DNA of 64,000 nucleotides from Thermomicrobiales bacterium (GCA_030447415.1 JAUJOZ010000006.1:1-64000); one strand, 5' to 3'; shown: positions 8,079 through 17,712, counted from the stretch's first letter. Notes: a model not told the origin generated them from the letters alone. Made by a program: numbers and translations.

Positions 8079-8394
8079 CTCGTTGCGAAAACCGCGCGGA
8101 ATGAGCATCGGGTGCCCGCGTCGACCTGTTTGGCATCCGAGGCTGGGCGGATGTGACACGCGGGCCGTTGTGGGACGGCTTCCGGCCCTCTACACTCTGC
8201 GTGTGATTCCCCGCGTCGCCGGCCCGGGTGTGCGGGTGCGGCCGGCGTCAGGCCGCACTCGGGCGGCCGGTGCGGCCTGCTCGTGACGCAACCCGGGCCG
8301 CCCCGCGTCCGGATCGCTGGACCGCCGGGTTCGGTGACGCGCCCTGACGCCGGCGGCGGTCGACGGGACGAACCACGACGGGGACGGGGCGAGG
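8079..8394. other. Gene-less stretch
   Basis: No gene is supported. It presumably contains the promoter for the gene at 8395. The stretch at 8216-8245 has short imperfect ccggc repeats only. Confidence 0.4.
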
Positions 8395-9114
8395 ATGCGC
8401 GAGCCCGACGACCGGTTCGAGGACGAGGGCGAGAACCAGACCACGACGGGCCGGGTTCGGGCCTGGCTGGAGCGCACTCTCGGCGGGCGACCGCTGAGCG
8501 TCTACGGGGTGCTTGCCGCCGGCGTCGCTGTCCTGGTTATCCTCCTCGGGATCATTGTCATTACCGCCACCGGCGGGCCCGACAATCCGGGCACCCCCCT
8601 GTGCGTCCAGACCAACGCCGATGAAGCCCGGCTCCTCGTCTATCGGGGCCAGGTGCGGCAGATCGACGTCGTCACCGTCCCCGAGCGGCCGAACGTGTCG
8701 GTCGGCGTTCGGCTGGAGTCGGTCGACGACACCTGCTACGAGCTGCCCCAAGGGCTGGCCAACCAGGCGGCCCACGAGGCGGTTCTCGGGGCGGCTCAGC
8801 TCTACAACAACGGTCGGACCGCCGACGAGCGGGTCCGCGTCCGGTTCCCGGAGCAGCAGGTCCCGGCCGAGTTGCTGGCGACCGCCACCCCGACCCTGGT
8901 CGCGACGGCCACCGCGACCGTGCCGCCAACGGTGCCACCGGCGAGCCCCACGGTCGAGCCCCCGACGGCCACACCTGAGCCGACCGCCACGCCCAGCCCC
9001 ACGATGACCGCCACGGCCGCGGCCACGGCTACCGCTTCGGCGAACGTTGCTTCCCCAGGGGTCGACCCGCTGCCTGGTCTACAGACGGCGACCCCTTTCC
9101 GACCGGCGCCGTAG
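8395..9114 (+). CDS. Single-pass membrane protein with Pro/Thr-rich tail, function unknown
   Basis: The product is 239 residues. A charged cytoplasmic N-terminus of about 35 residues precedes one helix at about 40-63. A domain of about 100 residues contains two Cys (CVQTN and DTCYEL) that could form a disulfide outside the cell. The last about 90 residues are low-complexity Ala/Thr/Pro, and the product ends in FRPAP. The ATG follows gacggggcgagg. The general plan (anchor, small domain, Pro/Thr-rich part) recalls the gene at 232-1359, but the order of domain and stalk is reversed. No family was recognised. Confidence 0.6.
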   Translation: MREPDDRFEDEGENQTTTGRVRAWLERTLGGRPLSVYGVLAAGVAVLVILLGIIVITATGGPDNPGTPLCVQTNADEARLLVYRGQVRQIDVVTVPERPNVSVGVRLESVDDTCYELPQGLANQAAHEAVLGAAQLYNNGRTADERVRVRFPEQQVPAELLATATPTLVATATATVPPTVPPASPTVEPPTATPEPTATPSPTMTATAAATATASANVASPGVDPLPGLQTATPFRPAP

Positions 9115-9267
9115 TCGCGTCGGCCGACGGCGGGCGACGGGCGGAAGAGCGGTCCATCGCGCCGGCGCTTCCCCATCCGCGGCGGTGCGGTGCTGACCAG
9201 GCCCGACATCCAGGTCGGCCCCTACCCTCGTCCCGGTCGCCTGCCACCCACTGCCTGCCGTCCGTGG

Positions 9268-10371
9268 TCAGTCCGCGGCCGCTACGCCCGCCCCGCCGTC
9301 GGCGGCATCCCAGCGGAAGAAGCGGACGGCGATGGCCATCGCCACGGCGAAGGTCGCCGCCAGGACGAGGAGGTCGACCCAGATCGCGTCGAAACCCCGG
9401 CCGCGGGTCATCGGCTCCCGCAGGGCGTCGACCAGGTAGGCGAGTGGGAGGACCCGCGTGACCGGCCGTAGCCAGGTGGGCGCGCGGTCGATGCTGAAGA
9501 AGACGCCGGACAGGAAGAGCATCGGGAAAGTGACGAGGTTAGCGTAGCTGGCCGCCGTCTCGGCGTTGCGGGCGAAGCCGGAGATCGCGAACCCGATCGC
9601 CAGGAACGCCAGCGCCCCGACCAGGATCGCCAGGAGGATGACGAGCGGGTTGCCGCGCACGTCCAGCCCGAACAGCAGCCGCGCCAGCCCGACCAGGATC
9701 AGCGACTGGGCAACCGCGACGATGAGCTGGGAGAGCACCCGCGCCAGGATGAAGCTCGTCAGGGGGAAGGGCGTCACCTTGATCCGGCGGAGGATGCCGC
9801 GCTCGCGGTAGATGACGAAGGCAGTCGACAGGCCGATCACGCCGGAGTTCATCAGACTCATCGCCAGGATGCCGGGGACGAAGAAGTCGATGAACGACAC
9901 GTCCTGGGCGGCGATGCCCCGTTCGGCGATAGTTACCGGTTCCCGTCCCGCCGCCCCGCCGGCGACCGCGAGCAAGGTCTGCCTCACCGCGCCGATCGCG
10001 ATCTGGGCGTTTGGCCCCTCCGTCTCGTCGTAGTAGAGGGTGACCGGCGGCGGGGCGTCCGCCGGCTGCGGCGCTCCGAAGACGAGGACGAGGTCGCGGT
10101 CCCCCTCGCTCAGCGCGTCGAGCTCCTCGGCTTCGGCTCCCCCTGTGACGGTGAAGGCGTCGTTGGCGTCCAGCGCCGCCGTCGTCGCCTCGCTCAGGGC
10201 CGAGGGCGCGCCCGCCACGCCGACGTCGAAGTCGAGTCCTGGGTCGCGGCCGAAGACCGCGCCGAAGATGAGGATGAAGATCGCGGGGAAGGCGAGGTTC
10301 CAGAAGAGGGCCGTCCGGTTGCGGACGTTCATCTTCAGGTTGGCCTTGACTATCGCCCAGAGGGGTCGCAT
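9268..10371 (-). CDS. ABC-2 type transporter permease
   Basis: The product is about 367 residues. A first membrane helix near residues 19-37 is followed by an extracytoplasmic region to about 170. Five further helices include the conserved FLSGVFF...P.WL.....P....D..R region typical of ABC-2 permeases of drug or polyketide exporters (DrrB/YhhJ type). I chose the ATG at 10371 because it follows AAGGAG at a good distance and begins directly before the cytoplasmic helix. The frame is open 39 codons further up without a plausible start. The ATPase partner gene ends 195 bases upstream, so the two form one exporter. Confidence 0.85.
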   Translation of the reverse strand: MRPLWAIVKANLKMNVRNRTALFWNLAFPAIFILIFGAVFGRDPGLDFDVGVAGAPSALSEATTAALDANDAFTVTGGAEAEELDALSEGDRDLVLVFGAPQPADAPPPVTLYYDETEGPNAQIAIGAVRQTLLAVAGGAAGREPVTIAERGIAAQDVSFIDFFVPGILAMSLMNSGVIGLSTAFVIYRERGILRRIKVTPFPLTSFILARVLSQLIVAVAQSLILVGLARLLFGLDVRGNPLVILLAILVGALAFLAIGFAISGFARNAETAASYANLVTFPMLFLSGVFFSIDRAPTWLRPVTRVLPLAYLVDALREPMTRGRGFDAIWVDLLVLAATFAVAMAIAVRFFRWDAADGGAGVAAAD

Positions 10372-10566
10372 CGGAACAGGGCTCCTTGGGTGCCGAAAGC
10401 TGGTGCCCGAGCACGTCGCCGACCGTGGTAAGGGAGGGCATTCCGCCCTCGTCTGACCCAAAGGGTCACAGGTTGGAGCCGGGAGCAACGGGATTCATGC
10501 GGGACGACGCCGGCTCGCAACGACGCTATCGACCCGCGGCAAATGGGCGGGCCCGCGGGCGTTCCC

Positions 10567-11598
10567 CTACGACGAGACGGCCGCCGCCCCGTCACCCGCC
10601 TCATCCGCTGCGTACCGCCGGCCGGTGAGGGTGAGGAAGACGTCCTCAAGGTTCGCCTGGCTGCTGCTCAGATCCGCGAGGGTGACGCCGTGGCGTTGGG
10701 CGAGATCGAGCAGACCGACGAGCGTGGCCTGGACATCCGTTGTGCGGAGGCGAACCTCGTGCCCGGGGGACGGGCTGCCGGCGTTAGTCACGCCGGGTAG
10801 GGCGGCGAGCGCCGCGGGCGGTAACGCACCGGCGGCGAGGGTGGCGCGGACGCTGGCCGCCATACCTAGGGCGTGCACGAACGCGGCCGGGGCGTCACAG
10901 GCGATGATGCGACCGCGGTCCATGACCGCCACGCGGTCGCAGAGCGTTTCCGCTTCTTCCATGTAATGGGTCGTCAGCACCACCGTCGTGCCGCCGGCGC
11001 GGATGCCGCACACGGTCTCCCAGAGGTTGCGCCGCGCCTGGGGGTCGAGCCCCGTGGTCGGCTCGTCGAGGAAGACCACTTTGGGGTCGTTGACCAGCGC
11101 GAGGGCGATCGACAGGCGCTGCCGCTGCCCGCCGGAAAGCTGACTGACACGGGCGCCTCGCTTCTCGCGCAGGCCGATCAGGTCAAGCAACCCCTCGATC
11201 CGAGCGCTGGACGCGTCGACGTCGTAGAGGCCGGCGAAGAGTTCGACGAGCTCGGCGGCGGAGAGGTAGTCGAAGAGGGCCGTCGTCTGGAGCTGGACGC
11301 CGATGACGCGACGGACGGCGTCGCTCTCACGGACGGCGTCGATGCCGGCGACGCGGATCGTGCCGGCGTCGGGCCGGCGCAGACCCTCGATCATCTCCCG
11401 CGTCGTCGTCTTCCCGGCGCCGTTCGGGCCGAGGATGCCGAAGATCTCCTCGGGGGCGATGGCGAGATCGACCCCCGCGACGGCGGTCAGCTTGCCGTAG
11501 CGTTTGACTAGCCCCCGCGCCTCGATCATCGGCGTGGTCGCGTCCGAGGTCGCCGCGCCGTTCGCCTCGGGTGGTGTCCGCGTGAAGGGGCGCGCCAT
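10567..11598 (-). CDS. ABC transporter ATP-binding protein (DrrA-like)
   Basis: The product is about 343 residues. From about residue 25 it has the full nucleotide-binding domain: Walker A GPNGAGKTTT, Q-loop VQLQ, signature LSGGQRQRLSIA, Walker B KVVFLDEPTTGLD and the switch histidine in TTHYMEEAE. A C-terminal extension of about 100 residues is typical of the DrrA class. With the permease at 9268-10371 it should form an ABC-2 exporter for a hydrophobic drug or lipid. The start ATG at 11598 was preferred. An internal ATG 23 codons later also starts a complete domain. Confidence 0.88.
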   Translation of the reverse strand: MARPFTRTPPEANGAATSDATTPMIEARGLVKRYGKLTAVAGVDLAIAPEEIFGILGPNGAGKTTTREMIEGLRRPDAGTIRVAGIDAVRESDAVRRVIGVQLQTTALFDYLSAAELVELFAGLYDVDASSARIEGLLDLIGLREKRGARVSQLSGGQRQRLSIALALVNDPKVVFLDEPTTGLDPQARRNLWETVCGIRAGGTTVVLTTHYMEEAETLCDRVAVMDRGRIIACDAPAAFVHALGMAASVRATLAAGALPPAALAALPGVTNAGSPSPGHEVRLRTTDVQATLVGLLDLAQRHGVTLADLSSSQANLEDVFLTLTGRRYAADEAGDGAAAVSS

Positions 11599-11726
11599 GG
11601 TCTGCCAGAACTCCGTCGTGCGTTGGACATCCGGATCACGACTATAGCGGGCCGGCGCTGGCCGGGGCGAGGACGCGCCCGGGCAGCGGTGCCGGATGTG
11701 GGGGGAGGGACGCTCTCCCAAACGGC

Positions 11727-11756
11727 CGAGGCCCGGGGCAACCGCCCCGGGCCTCG
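11727..11756 (-). terminator. Hairpin terminator of the peptide-binding protein gene
   Basis: A perfect 13-bp stem (cgaggcccggggc) with a 4-nt loop lies 52 bases beyond the minus-strand stop at 11808. It is followed in the minus direction by gccgttt. Confidence 0.7.
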
Positions 11757-11807
11757 CGTCCAAACCCAATCGTGTCGCAGACGAGATCGCGTCCGCGTCC
11801 GTTCCCG

Positions 11808-13697
11808 CTACTCCGACGCGCGGTTCCAGTTCTGGATGTTCCAGTAGTTGGTCTCGTACGGGCTGACCGCGACGTTGTCCTGGTCCCCGTGGAAGAGGTC
11901 GGCCGCCTGCGCGTACTTATCCGCCGCCCGGTTCACCAGCGGGATGATGGCGACGTCGTTGATCAGGATGTCGTTCATCTGGATGAAGAGCTGCGCCGCC
12001 CGCTCCAGGTCGGTTTCGAGCCGAACCTCGTCGAAGAGGCGGTCGTACTCCGGGTTGTTGTACCGGATGTTGTTCTGGCCGTTCCATTGGTTCGACGCCT
12101 GGGCAATGTTGCGGCCGTCGGGTCCGGCGTACCAGCCGAGCATGTACGACACCGGCGTCGGCGTGGACGGGTTGTTCGTGTACATCTGGATGTCGGTGTA
12201 GAAATGGCCGATGTTCTGGGTGTTGCCGGGCGACCCGTCGAAGAAGATGCCGGAGTCGACCTGCTGGAGCTGGACCTGGAAGCCCATCTCCTCTAGGCCT
12301 TGCTTGACGACGGCCTGGGTCTTCTGCCGCACCGGGTTGATCGAGGTGGCGTAGGTGATCTTGAGTTGGACGCCGTCCTTCTCGCGGACGTCGCCGTTGC
12401 GCGTCCAGCCGGCCTGCTCCAGGATCTCGTTGCCCCGCTCGGTGTTGAACTCCCACGAGGTGTTCGGCGATTCCAGCGCCGGGATGCCGGTCAGGATGTT
12501 CGCCGTCGCCGGCTCCCCCTCCTCGCCGAAGTAGAACTGCTCGGCGATGGTGGCGCGGTCGGCGGCGAGGTTCATGGCCTGGCGCACCGCCGGGTCGCTC
12601 TGGAAGGGGTGCGGGTTCTTCCAGTAGGAGCGCTGCCCTTCGACCTCCTCGTTCGGGTCGGAGAAGTTGATGTTGATCCGCTCGACGCTGTTGCCCGGGG
12701 CTACCACCAGACGGCCCGTGCCGCCCTCCGCCAGGTCGCGCAGGATCGCCGGTTCGACCTGAAGGTTCCAGGCGTGATCGTAGTCGCCGGTCTGCAGCAC
12801 CGCGCGCGCGGCCGAGGCCGCGTCGCCGCCGCCCTTGAGGTTCACCGTGGCGAAGATCGGCTTGTTCTCCTCGCGGTAGTTCTCGTTGGCGACGTAGATC
12901 ACCTGGTCGCCCGGCGAGAACTGATCGACCACGTACGGCCCGGTCCCGATCGGCTTCTGAAGGAAGGCGGCGTGGGCGCCTTCCGGGTCGTCCGTGTCGA
13001 GGACGTGCTTCGGGTAGACGGAGCCCCAGACCGTGCCGGCGTGCGGCTCGTACCAGACGGCGTTGGGCGCCCCAAACGTGACCCGCACCGTCAGTTCGTC
13101 CACCGCCTCGATGTTGGTGATCGGGCGGTAGGTCTCGGCGCTGACCGACGCGTTCTCCGGGTTGGTGACCCACTGCCAGGTGAAGACGACGTCCTCGGCC
13201 GTGAACGGCTCGCCGTCGCTCCAGAGCACCCCTTCGAGCAGGTTGTAGGTGACGGAAGTCAGGTCCTCGGCGAGGAGCCCGTTCTCGATCGTCGGGACCT
13301 CCTTGACCAGGGTTGGGATCAGGGTGCCGTCCGGCAGGTAGCTCATCAGCGGCTCGAGCACGATGCTGGCCGCCAGGTAGTCCTTGGTGCCGGTCGAGAC
13401 GTGGGGGCTGATCTGGGTCGGGGCCTGCCACTGGATCAGGCGAAGCTCCCCGTCTTGGCCGCGGGTCTTGCCCTCGGTCCCGGCCGTCGGACGGCTGGCC
13501 CCCTCCTGGGCCGCCACGCCCCAGCCGCTGTTCGGCACGCGCGGCGCGGCCCCGGCGCTGGGGACCGACCGCAGCACGAACTGGGCGACCGGCAGGCCGA
13601 TCCCCAGTGCGGTAGCGCGCTGAAGGAATTCGCGGCGGGAGATCCCGCCGGCCCTCAGCTCCTCGTACAACTGCGCGAACTTGCCCTTCTCTGCCAT
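11808..13697 (-). CDS. Tat-exported ABC solute-binding protein, family 5 (peptide/nickel type)
   Basis: The product is about 629 residues. A twin-arginine signal (SRREFLQRATALGIG) near residue 20 is followed by the SBP_bac_5 fold: start LRLIQWQAPTQISPH, central YPKHVL and IGTGPYVV motifs, and a C-terminal lobe with a substrate-pocket pattern typical of oligopeptide/dipeptide-binding proteins. The length is normal once the long signal region is allowed. The ATG at 13697 follows AAGGAG. No permease or ATPase genes of this class are adjacent, so it is an orphan receptor here. Tat export implies folding in the cytoplasm before transport. Confidence 0.88.
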   Translation of the reverse strand: MAEKGKFAQLYEELRAGGISRREFLQRATALGIGLPVAQFVLRSVPSAGAAPRVPNSGWGVAAQEGASRPTAGTEGKTRGQDGELRLIQWQAPTQISPHVSTGTKDYLAASIVLEPLMSYLPDGTLIPTLVKEVPTIENGLLAEDLTSVTYNLLEGVLWSDGEPFTAEDVVFTWQWVTNPENASVSAETYRPITNIEAVDELTVRVTFGAPNAVWYEPHAGTVWGSVYPKHVLDTDDPEGAHAAFLQKPIGTGPYVVDQFSPGDQVIYVANENYREENKPIFATVNLKGGGDAASAARAVLQTGDYDHAWNLQVEPAILRDLAEGGTGRLVVAPGNSVERININFSDPNEEVEGQRSYWKNPHPFQSDPAVRQAMNLAADRATIAEQFYFGEEGEPATANILTGIPALESPNTSWEFNTERGNEILEQAGWTRNGDVREKDGVQLKITYATSINPVRQKTQAVVKQGLEEMGFQVQLQQVDSGIFFDGSPGNTQNIGHFYTDIQMYTNNPSTPTPVSYMLGWYAGPDGRNIAQASNQWNGQNNIRYNNPEYDRLFDEVRLETDLERAAQLFIQMNDILINDVAIIPLVNRAADKYAQAADLFHGDQDNVAVSPYETNYWNIQNWNRASE

Positions 13698-13773
13698 TGC
13701 TCCTTGCTCCTCCAAACCACGTCAGCTCGAACAATTGCGAACGACGGATCCGGCTCCGCCGGTGATGGGTCGA

Positions 13774-13801
13774 GAGCGGGCGCCACGGACGGCGCCCGCT
13801 C
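13774..13801 (-). terminator. Hairpin between two minus-strand genes
   Basis: An 11-bp stem (gagcgggcgcc/ggcgcccgctc) with a 6-nt loop lies just past the stop of the gene at 13823-14833. It separates that gene from the binding protein gene. Confidence 0.6.
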
Positions 13802-13822
13802 CTGCGGGGATGTACGTGCGGG

Positions 13823-14833
13823 CTACGCGGCCGGCTCCACAATCGTGAGTGGCGCCACTGAGCCCTCGACGGCCGGGTCGTAGAGGACGTAGACGCCCGG
13901 CTGCAGGCTAAGTAGCACCATATCGCCCTGCTCGCCGCCGGCCAGACTGAGCTGGCCGACGAACTCGCCTTGGGTGGGGTCGAACTCGTCCGCCGCCGGC
14001 GTCCCCATCGTCGGGTCGTCCCCGAACTGGACGAGGGTGAAGATGTGCCGCTCCTCGCCGTTGTTGACGCCGTGGAGCGTGACGATGTCGGCCACCGTCA
14101 GCTCGCTGGTCTGGTCGAAGGCAACCGGGTTCTCGTCGGCTGTCGTCCCCGCTTCGGCGTCCTCGGCGATCGAGAAGCTGATGACGGCGGAGGTCTCGCC
14201 CTCCGGACGCGGCGGCAGCATCGCCTCCTGGTCGATCAGGAGTTGCTCGTCGGCCGTCACCATGAACCAGCGGGCCTCGACGTACTGGTGCTCACCGAAG
14301 AGGTAGATGATGTCGACGCTGGTCCGGCCGTCGTCGTAGGACAGGACGTTGCCCCGCGCCAGGATGGTGAACTGCGGCTGGTCCTCCTCCTCCAGCAGTT
14401 CCAGCGCCTCGTCCGGACTGCCAACATTGAGCCGCTGCTCGACAAACGTCGGCGTGACCAGGGCGAGGGCCGCCTCGAACTCCCCGGCGTTCCAGCAGTT
14501 GACGAAGTTCTCCGCCGCCGCGATCGCCTCGTCGGCCATCGCGTTCTCAACCGGGGTGCCTTCCGGTACGGCACCAGCGAGTGGGGTCCCCTCGACCTGC
14601 TCCGCCGCCATCCCCTCTGTCGCCGCCGGGGTACCTTCCGGCGCCTCGCACGGCCCGGCCGCCGGACTCGCCACGGGGCTCCCCGCCGGCGGGGTGAGCT
14701 GGGCCCCCGCGACCCCGGCACGGCTGCCGACCAGCGCCAGGACGCCGACCAAGGCGACGCAGACGATCGCCACCAGGGTCGCCATCGCCGGCTCGGGCAA
14801 CCGCCGGCCGCGGGTCCGTTGGGATTCCGACAT
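13823..14833 (-). CDS. Secreted protein with NTF2-like and degenerate cupredoxin-like domains
   Basis: The product is about 336 residues. A signal or anchor helix lies at about 16-38, then a linker rich in Pro, Glu, Ala and Thr. A region of about 110-200 has the pattern of a SnoaL/NTF2-like domain (WNAGEFEAALALVTPTF). The C-terminal 130 residues look like a cupredoxin barrel (NGEERHIFTLVQF...FVGQLSLAGGEQGD...LQPGVYVLYD). The usual copper Cys and Met/His near the end are absent (VLYDPAVEG), so copper binding is doubtful. The start ATG follows aggaggga. The gene at 15268-16269 is a paralogue with the same plan. No function is known. Confidence 0.6.
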   Translation of the reverse strand: MSESQRTRGRRLPEPAMATLVAIVCVALVGVLALVGSRAGVAGAQLTPPAGSPVASPAAGPCEAPEGTPAATEGMAAEQVEGTPLAGAVPEGTPVENAMADEAIAAAENFVNCWNAGEFEAALALVTPTFVEQRLNVGSPDEALELLEEEDQPQFTILARGNVLSYDDGRTSVDIIYLFGEHQYVEARWFMVTADEQLLIDQEAMLPPRPEGETSAVISFSIAEDAEAGTTADENPVAFDQTSELTVADIVTLHGVNNGEERHIFTLVQFGDDPTMGTPAADEFDPTQGEFVGQLSLAGGEQGDMVLLSLQPGVYVLYDPAVEGSVAPLTIVEPAA

Positions 14834-15267
14834 CTTCGCTGCTCCCTCCTCTAAACGTCTCACGTTCGACTCGCGTCCACCGTCCGACGGTTCGCCGAAC
14901 GTTTCCTAGCTCACGCACCGATTGCACCAAGCGCCGCGCAGTGTACCGCGCACGCACGAGCGGTCAACAGTGTACGGACGGGCAAGACGAGGAGTCGAGC
15001 AGGCGAGGAGATGGTGAGTCACGACTTTAGATGAAGCCGCGGATGAGACGCCCGCGCTCTTGGCCCGCGGCGGGACCGGTTCCAGCGTCGGCTCGTCGGG
15101 GACGGTCAGATGCTGGGCGATCACCGGGTACGTCTCGACCTCGGACACCCCGCCGTGCGCCACCGACACGTGGCGCATCAGGTCCCTCGGCCACGCGAGC
15201 AGAGCCTGATAGCCTAGCTCTGTTCCACGACCCGCGTCGTCCCTCGCCCCTCGGCTCCTCGCCGCTC
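14834..15267. other. Gene-less stretch
   Basis: Only upstream DNA for the minus-strand gene at 14833 and the tail of the preceding gene are expected here. No hairpin of note and no supported coding frame were seen. Confidence 0.4.
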
Positions 15268-16269
15268 TCACTGCACCCGCAGGTTGGCCTCCATGCCGAG
15301 GGCCAGGTCTGGGACGCCGGTCGGGTCTGGCAGCAGGCAGACGAGGGTGTAGATGCCGGGTTCCAGGTCGACCAGCGTCAGGGTCGCTTCCTCGTCGACG
15401 GGGACGGTGACCTGCCCGACGAAGGTGATCCCCTCGGGCAGCGCCGGTCCCGGTTCGCGCAGCAGCGCGTCGGTCGTCACGTCGTCGTCCAACCGTAGGA
15501 CCAGCATCTCGTGGTCCCGCTCCCCGGTATTGCGGCCTTCCAGCACCACCGCCGGCCCACTTGCCCGTGATGGATCCAACTCGAACGCCCCGTCCTCCAG
15601 CTCGACGTCAACGACCGCGGCGTCGGCGGGCGCTTCCACCGGCAGCGCTTCCTCGGCGTCGACCAGCCAGCGGCCGGCGGTGCGGCCGTCCGTTCCCCGG
15701 ACGAACGACCACCGGCCGTGCCGGAGCTGGTTGGCGACGACGTAGACGACATCCGCGGTGGCGTGGCCGGCTGACTCGGAGCCGACGTCGGCAAAGGCGC
15801 GGACCGCCGTTGGCAGCACCGGGAGAGCGTCGGCCAGCGCCAGATACTCGTCGCGCGTCAGGCGCCCCCCGCCACCGTAGGCCTGACCGAGGTATGCCTC
15901 GGTCACCAAGAGCGCCACCGTCTCGCTGTCGCCCTCGCTCAGGCAGCGGGCGAGCGTGCGCGAGAGCGCCTCGAGTTCCGCCGCAAGCGCGGCCCGGACC
16001 TCATCTGGGCTCGGCGTGGTCGTGGGCGATGCCAGGAGATCGGTCCCGGCCGTCCCATCGGAGGTGGGCGCGTCTGGGCCTGGCGGCACGGCGCAGGCCA
16101 CCTCCTCGATGGTCGTTGGGGACGCCTGGGCCAAGAACCCGAATCGCGCCTCGACCGGGCCCGTGCCAATTGCCGCCGCCGCAATCGCGGCCAGCAGGAT
16201 CAGCGCCTGCCACGCCGGCGTTCGGTGGCCCGCACCGCGCCCAGCCTCGGTCCCCGCCTCGCCCGTCAT
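15268..16269 (-). CDS. Secreted protein with NTF2-like and cupredoxin-like domains (paralogue)
   Basis: The product is about 333 residues. A hydrophobic segment (about 19-36) serves as signal or anchor, and then comes a region like NTF2 (LSEGDSETVALLVTEAYLGQ). The C-terminal domain carries NTGERDHEMLVLRL and ends with PGIYTLVCLLPDPTGVPDLALGM. In related proteins I recall the pattern C...P..G.PH..LGM, where the Cys, His and Met bind copper. Here the Cys and Met remain but the second His is Asp. Single copper binding could therefore be impaired. The start is uncertain: the ATG at 16269 is weakly supported and a GTG at 16284 is possible. It pairs with the gene at 13823-14833. Confidence 0.6.
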   Translation of the reverse strand: MTGEAGTEAGRGAGHRTPAWQALILLAAIAAAAIGTGPVEARFGFLAQASPTTIEEVACAVPPGPDAPTSDGTAGTDLLASPTTTPSPDEVRAALAAELEALSRTLARCLSEGDSETVALLVTEAYLGQAYGGGGRLTRDEYLALADALPVLPTAVRAFADVGSESAGHATADVVYVVANQLRHGRWSFVRGTDGRTAGRWLVDAEEALPVEAPADAAVVDVELEDGAFELDPSRASGPAVVLEGRNTGERDHEMLVLRLDDDVTTDALLREPGPALPEGITFVGQVTVPVDEEATLTLVDLEPGIYTLVCLLPDPTGVPDLALGMEANLRVQ

Positions 16270-16574
16270 CCCGCCGTGCTTCACGGTTGGCCCCCCGCCA
16301 CGCCGCCGCGCCCCGCGGGCGTCACCCTCGCGGTCTGCTTCAGTACTCCACAGTCGAGCCCGCATTGTAGTCGAGCCCCAACGCCGGCGACCGCCCCGAT
16401 TGGCTCAGAAGACACCTCCGTGGCGTGGCCGCCCCTCTATACTCGCCATGCCCGGCATCCATCGCGGTTGCCGCGGTGGGGCGCCGCGGCGTCCCGAGGC
16501 GGCAGCATCGGTGGGCTGCGATAGGGACGTTGAGCGCGCCGGCGGGACCGCTCGGGCGTGGGTAAGGAGCGACG
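16270..16574. other. Divergent intergenic region
   Basis: About 300 bases between two divergently oriented genes, presumably holding both promoters. No clear -35/-10 pair or operator could be picked out by eye. Confidence 0.35.
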
Positions 16575-16961
16575 ATGGATGATTCCCCGACCTCGTTTCG
16601 GGCCAACGACCGGTCCGGGGCAGAGGGCCCGTTGGGATCTGCCGCGGACGGCGTGACGGGCGAGCGTCACGACCATGATCCAGAGGCGTGGGCCGAGACG
16701 CTGGCCCGAACGGTGGCCCACCTTGCGGCACAGCTGACCGTCACCCAGATCCGCCTGCGCGCCCTGGCGACGGAACTGCAGGAGGCCGGTGGCGTTGACC
16801 CGGTCGCGGTGGGCGCACGGGTGCGGGCGATCGGGGCGGCGGAGGTCGGAGGCTACCTGCGCGAGAACCTGGGCGAGGCGTTGGTTGAGGTGGTCGACGT
16901 CGAGGCGCTCGAAGGCGACCTCCTCGCCTTCCTGGCGGCGACGGAGCCCCAGGGTGAGTAG
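16575..16961 (+). CDS. Small acidic helical protein, function unknown
   Basis: The product is 128 residues. The N-terminal 35 are polar and probably disordered. The rest is predicted to be helical with an Ala/Leu/Glu pattern (ETLARTVAHLAAQLTVTQIRLRALATEL) that could form a coiled coil. The ATG follows gtaaggagcgacg, a good ribosome-binding site. No family was recognised. It is a free-standing gene. Confidence 0.55.
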   Translation: MDDSPTSFRANDRSGAEGPLGSAADGVTGERHDHDPEAWAETLARTVAHLAAQLTVTQIRLRALATELQEAGGVDPVAVGARVRAIGAAEVGGYLRENLGEALVEVVDVEALEGDLLAFLAATEPQGE

Positions 16962-17234
16962 GTGGCGGCAGGGAGCAGGACGAACGATCGGGGCCCGGCG
17001 TGCCGAGCCCGCGTTCCCATACAAGCCGCGCGCCGCGGTTGATAGAGCCCGGACGCTTGACGAAGCTCCCCAACCATCCGCCTGCGGCGCCGTGCCTGCT
17101 GCCTCCATTGGCGGCACGCCGCGTGCTACGGGCGGCGGCGGACGTAGCGCCCGGCAACGGCCAGGCCCCGGGCAACCGGGGAGGGTCGGTGTCTGGGTCG
17201 CCGGGGACACTGCCGAGCAAGGGAGGAGTGCGGG

Positions 17235-17684
17235 ATGGTCAGTCTCGGGTTGTTGGTGATGCGTCTCGTCGTCGGCGGGATCTTTGCCGTCCACGGGTAT
17301 CCGAAGGTCTTTGGAGGCCCCGGCAAGGGGGCGACGGTCTCGCCTGACGCCGAGCGGCTGCTTGGTAAGGGCTTCGCCCAGGCGATGGAGCAGGGCAGCA
17401 TCCCGAACGTCGCCGGTTTCATGCAGAGCCTTGGCGTCCCGAACCCCAGGCTGGCGGCGATCGCCGTGAGCGCCGCCGAGCTGGGCGGCGGCCTGGCGTT
17501 GATCCTCGGCTGGCGGACGCGCCTGGCGGCGCTGGCGCTGCTGGTCAGTCAGGCGGTGGCCGTCCAGAAGCTCCACGCGTCGAACGGGCTTCTGGGCGAG
17601 GGCGGCTTCGAGACGAACGCCGCGCTGATGGCCGCCACCGCCGGGCTGTTCATCGCCGGACCGGGCGCGATTGCGGTCGACTGA
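17235..17684 (+). CDS. DoxX-family membrane protein
   Basis: The product is 149 residues. It has the DoxX layout of four helices with LLVMRLVVGGIFAVHGYPKVFGG at the N-terminus and the conserved AAELGGGLALILGW.TRLAAL in the middle. DoxX proteins sit in the cytoplasmic membrane. Some are linked to thiosulfate:quinone oxidation and others to redox or detoxification complexes with unknown substrates. The ATG follows gggaggagtgcggg. It stands alone between hairpin structures. Confidence 0.8.
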   Translation: MVSLGLLVMRLVVGGIFAVHGYPKVFGGPGKGATVSPDAERLLGKGFAQAMEQGSIPNVAGFMQSLGVPNPRLAAIAVSAAELGGGLALILGWRTRLAALALLVSQAVAVQKLHASNGLLGEGGFETNAALMAATAGLFIAGPGAIAVD

Positions 17685-17712
17685 TCGGGCCAGCGCGCAG
17701 CTGAGGGCAAGG

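Noticed and set aside
5710-8136. A long open minus-strand frame opposite the MmpL-type exporter
   Set aside because: Its product is a monotonous Asp/Arg/Gln/His-rich sequence without domains, the usual shadow of a GC-rich plus-strand gene.
12300-13883. Plus-strand frame opposite the peptide-binding protein gene
   Set aside because: No ribosome-binding site or domain; the minus strand encodes a full family 5 binding protein with a Tat signal.
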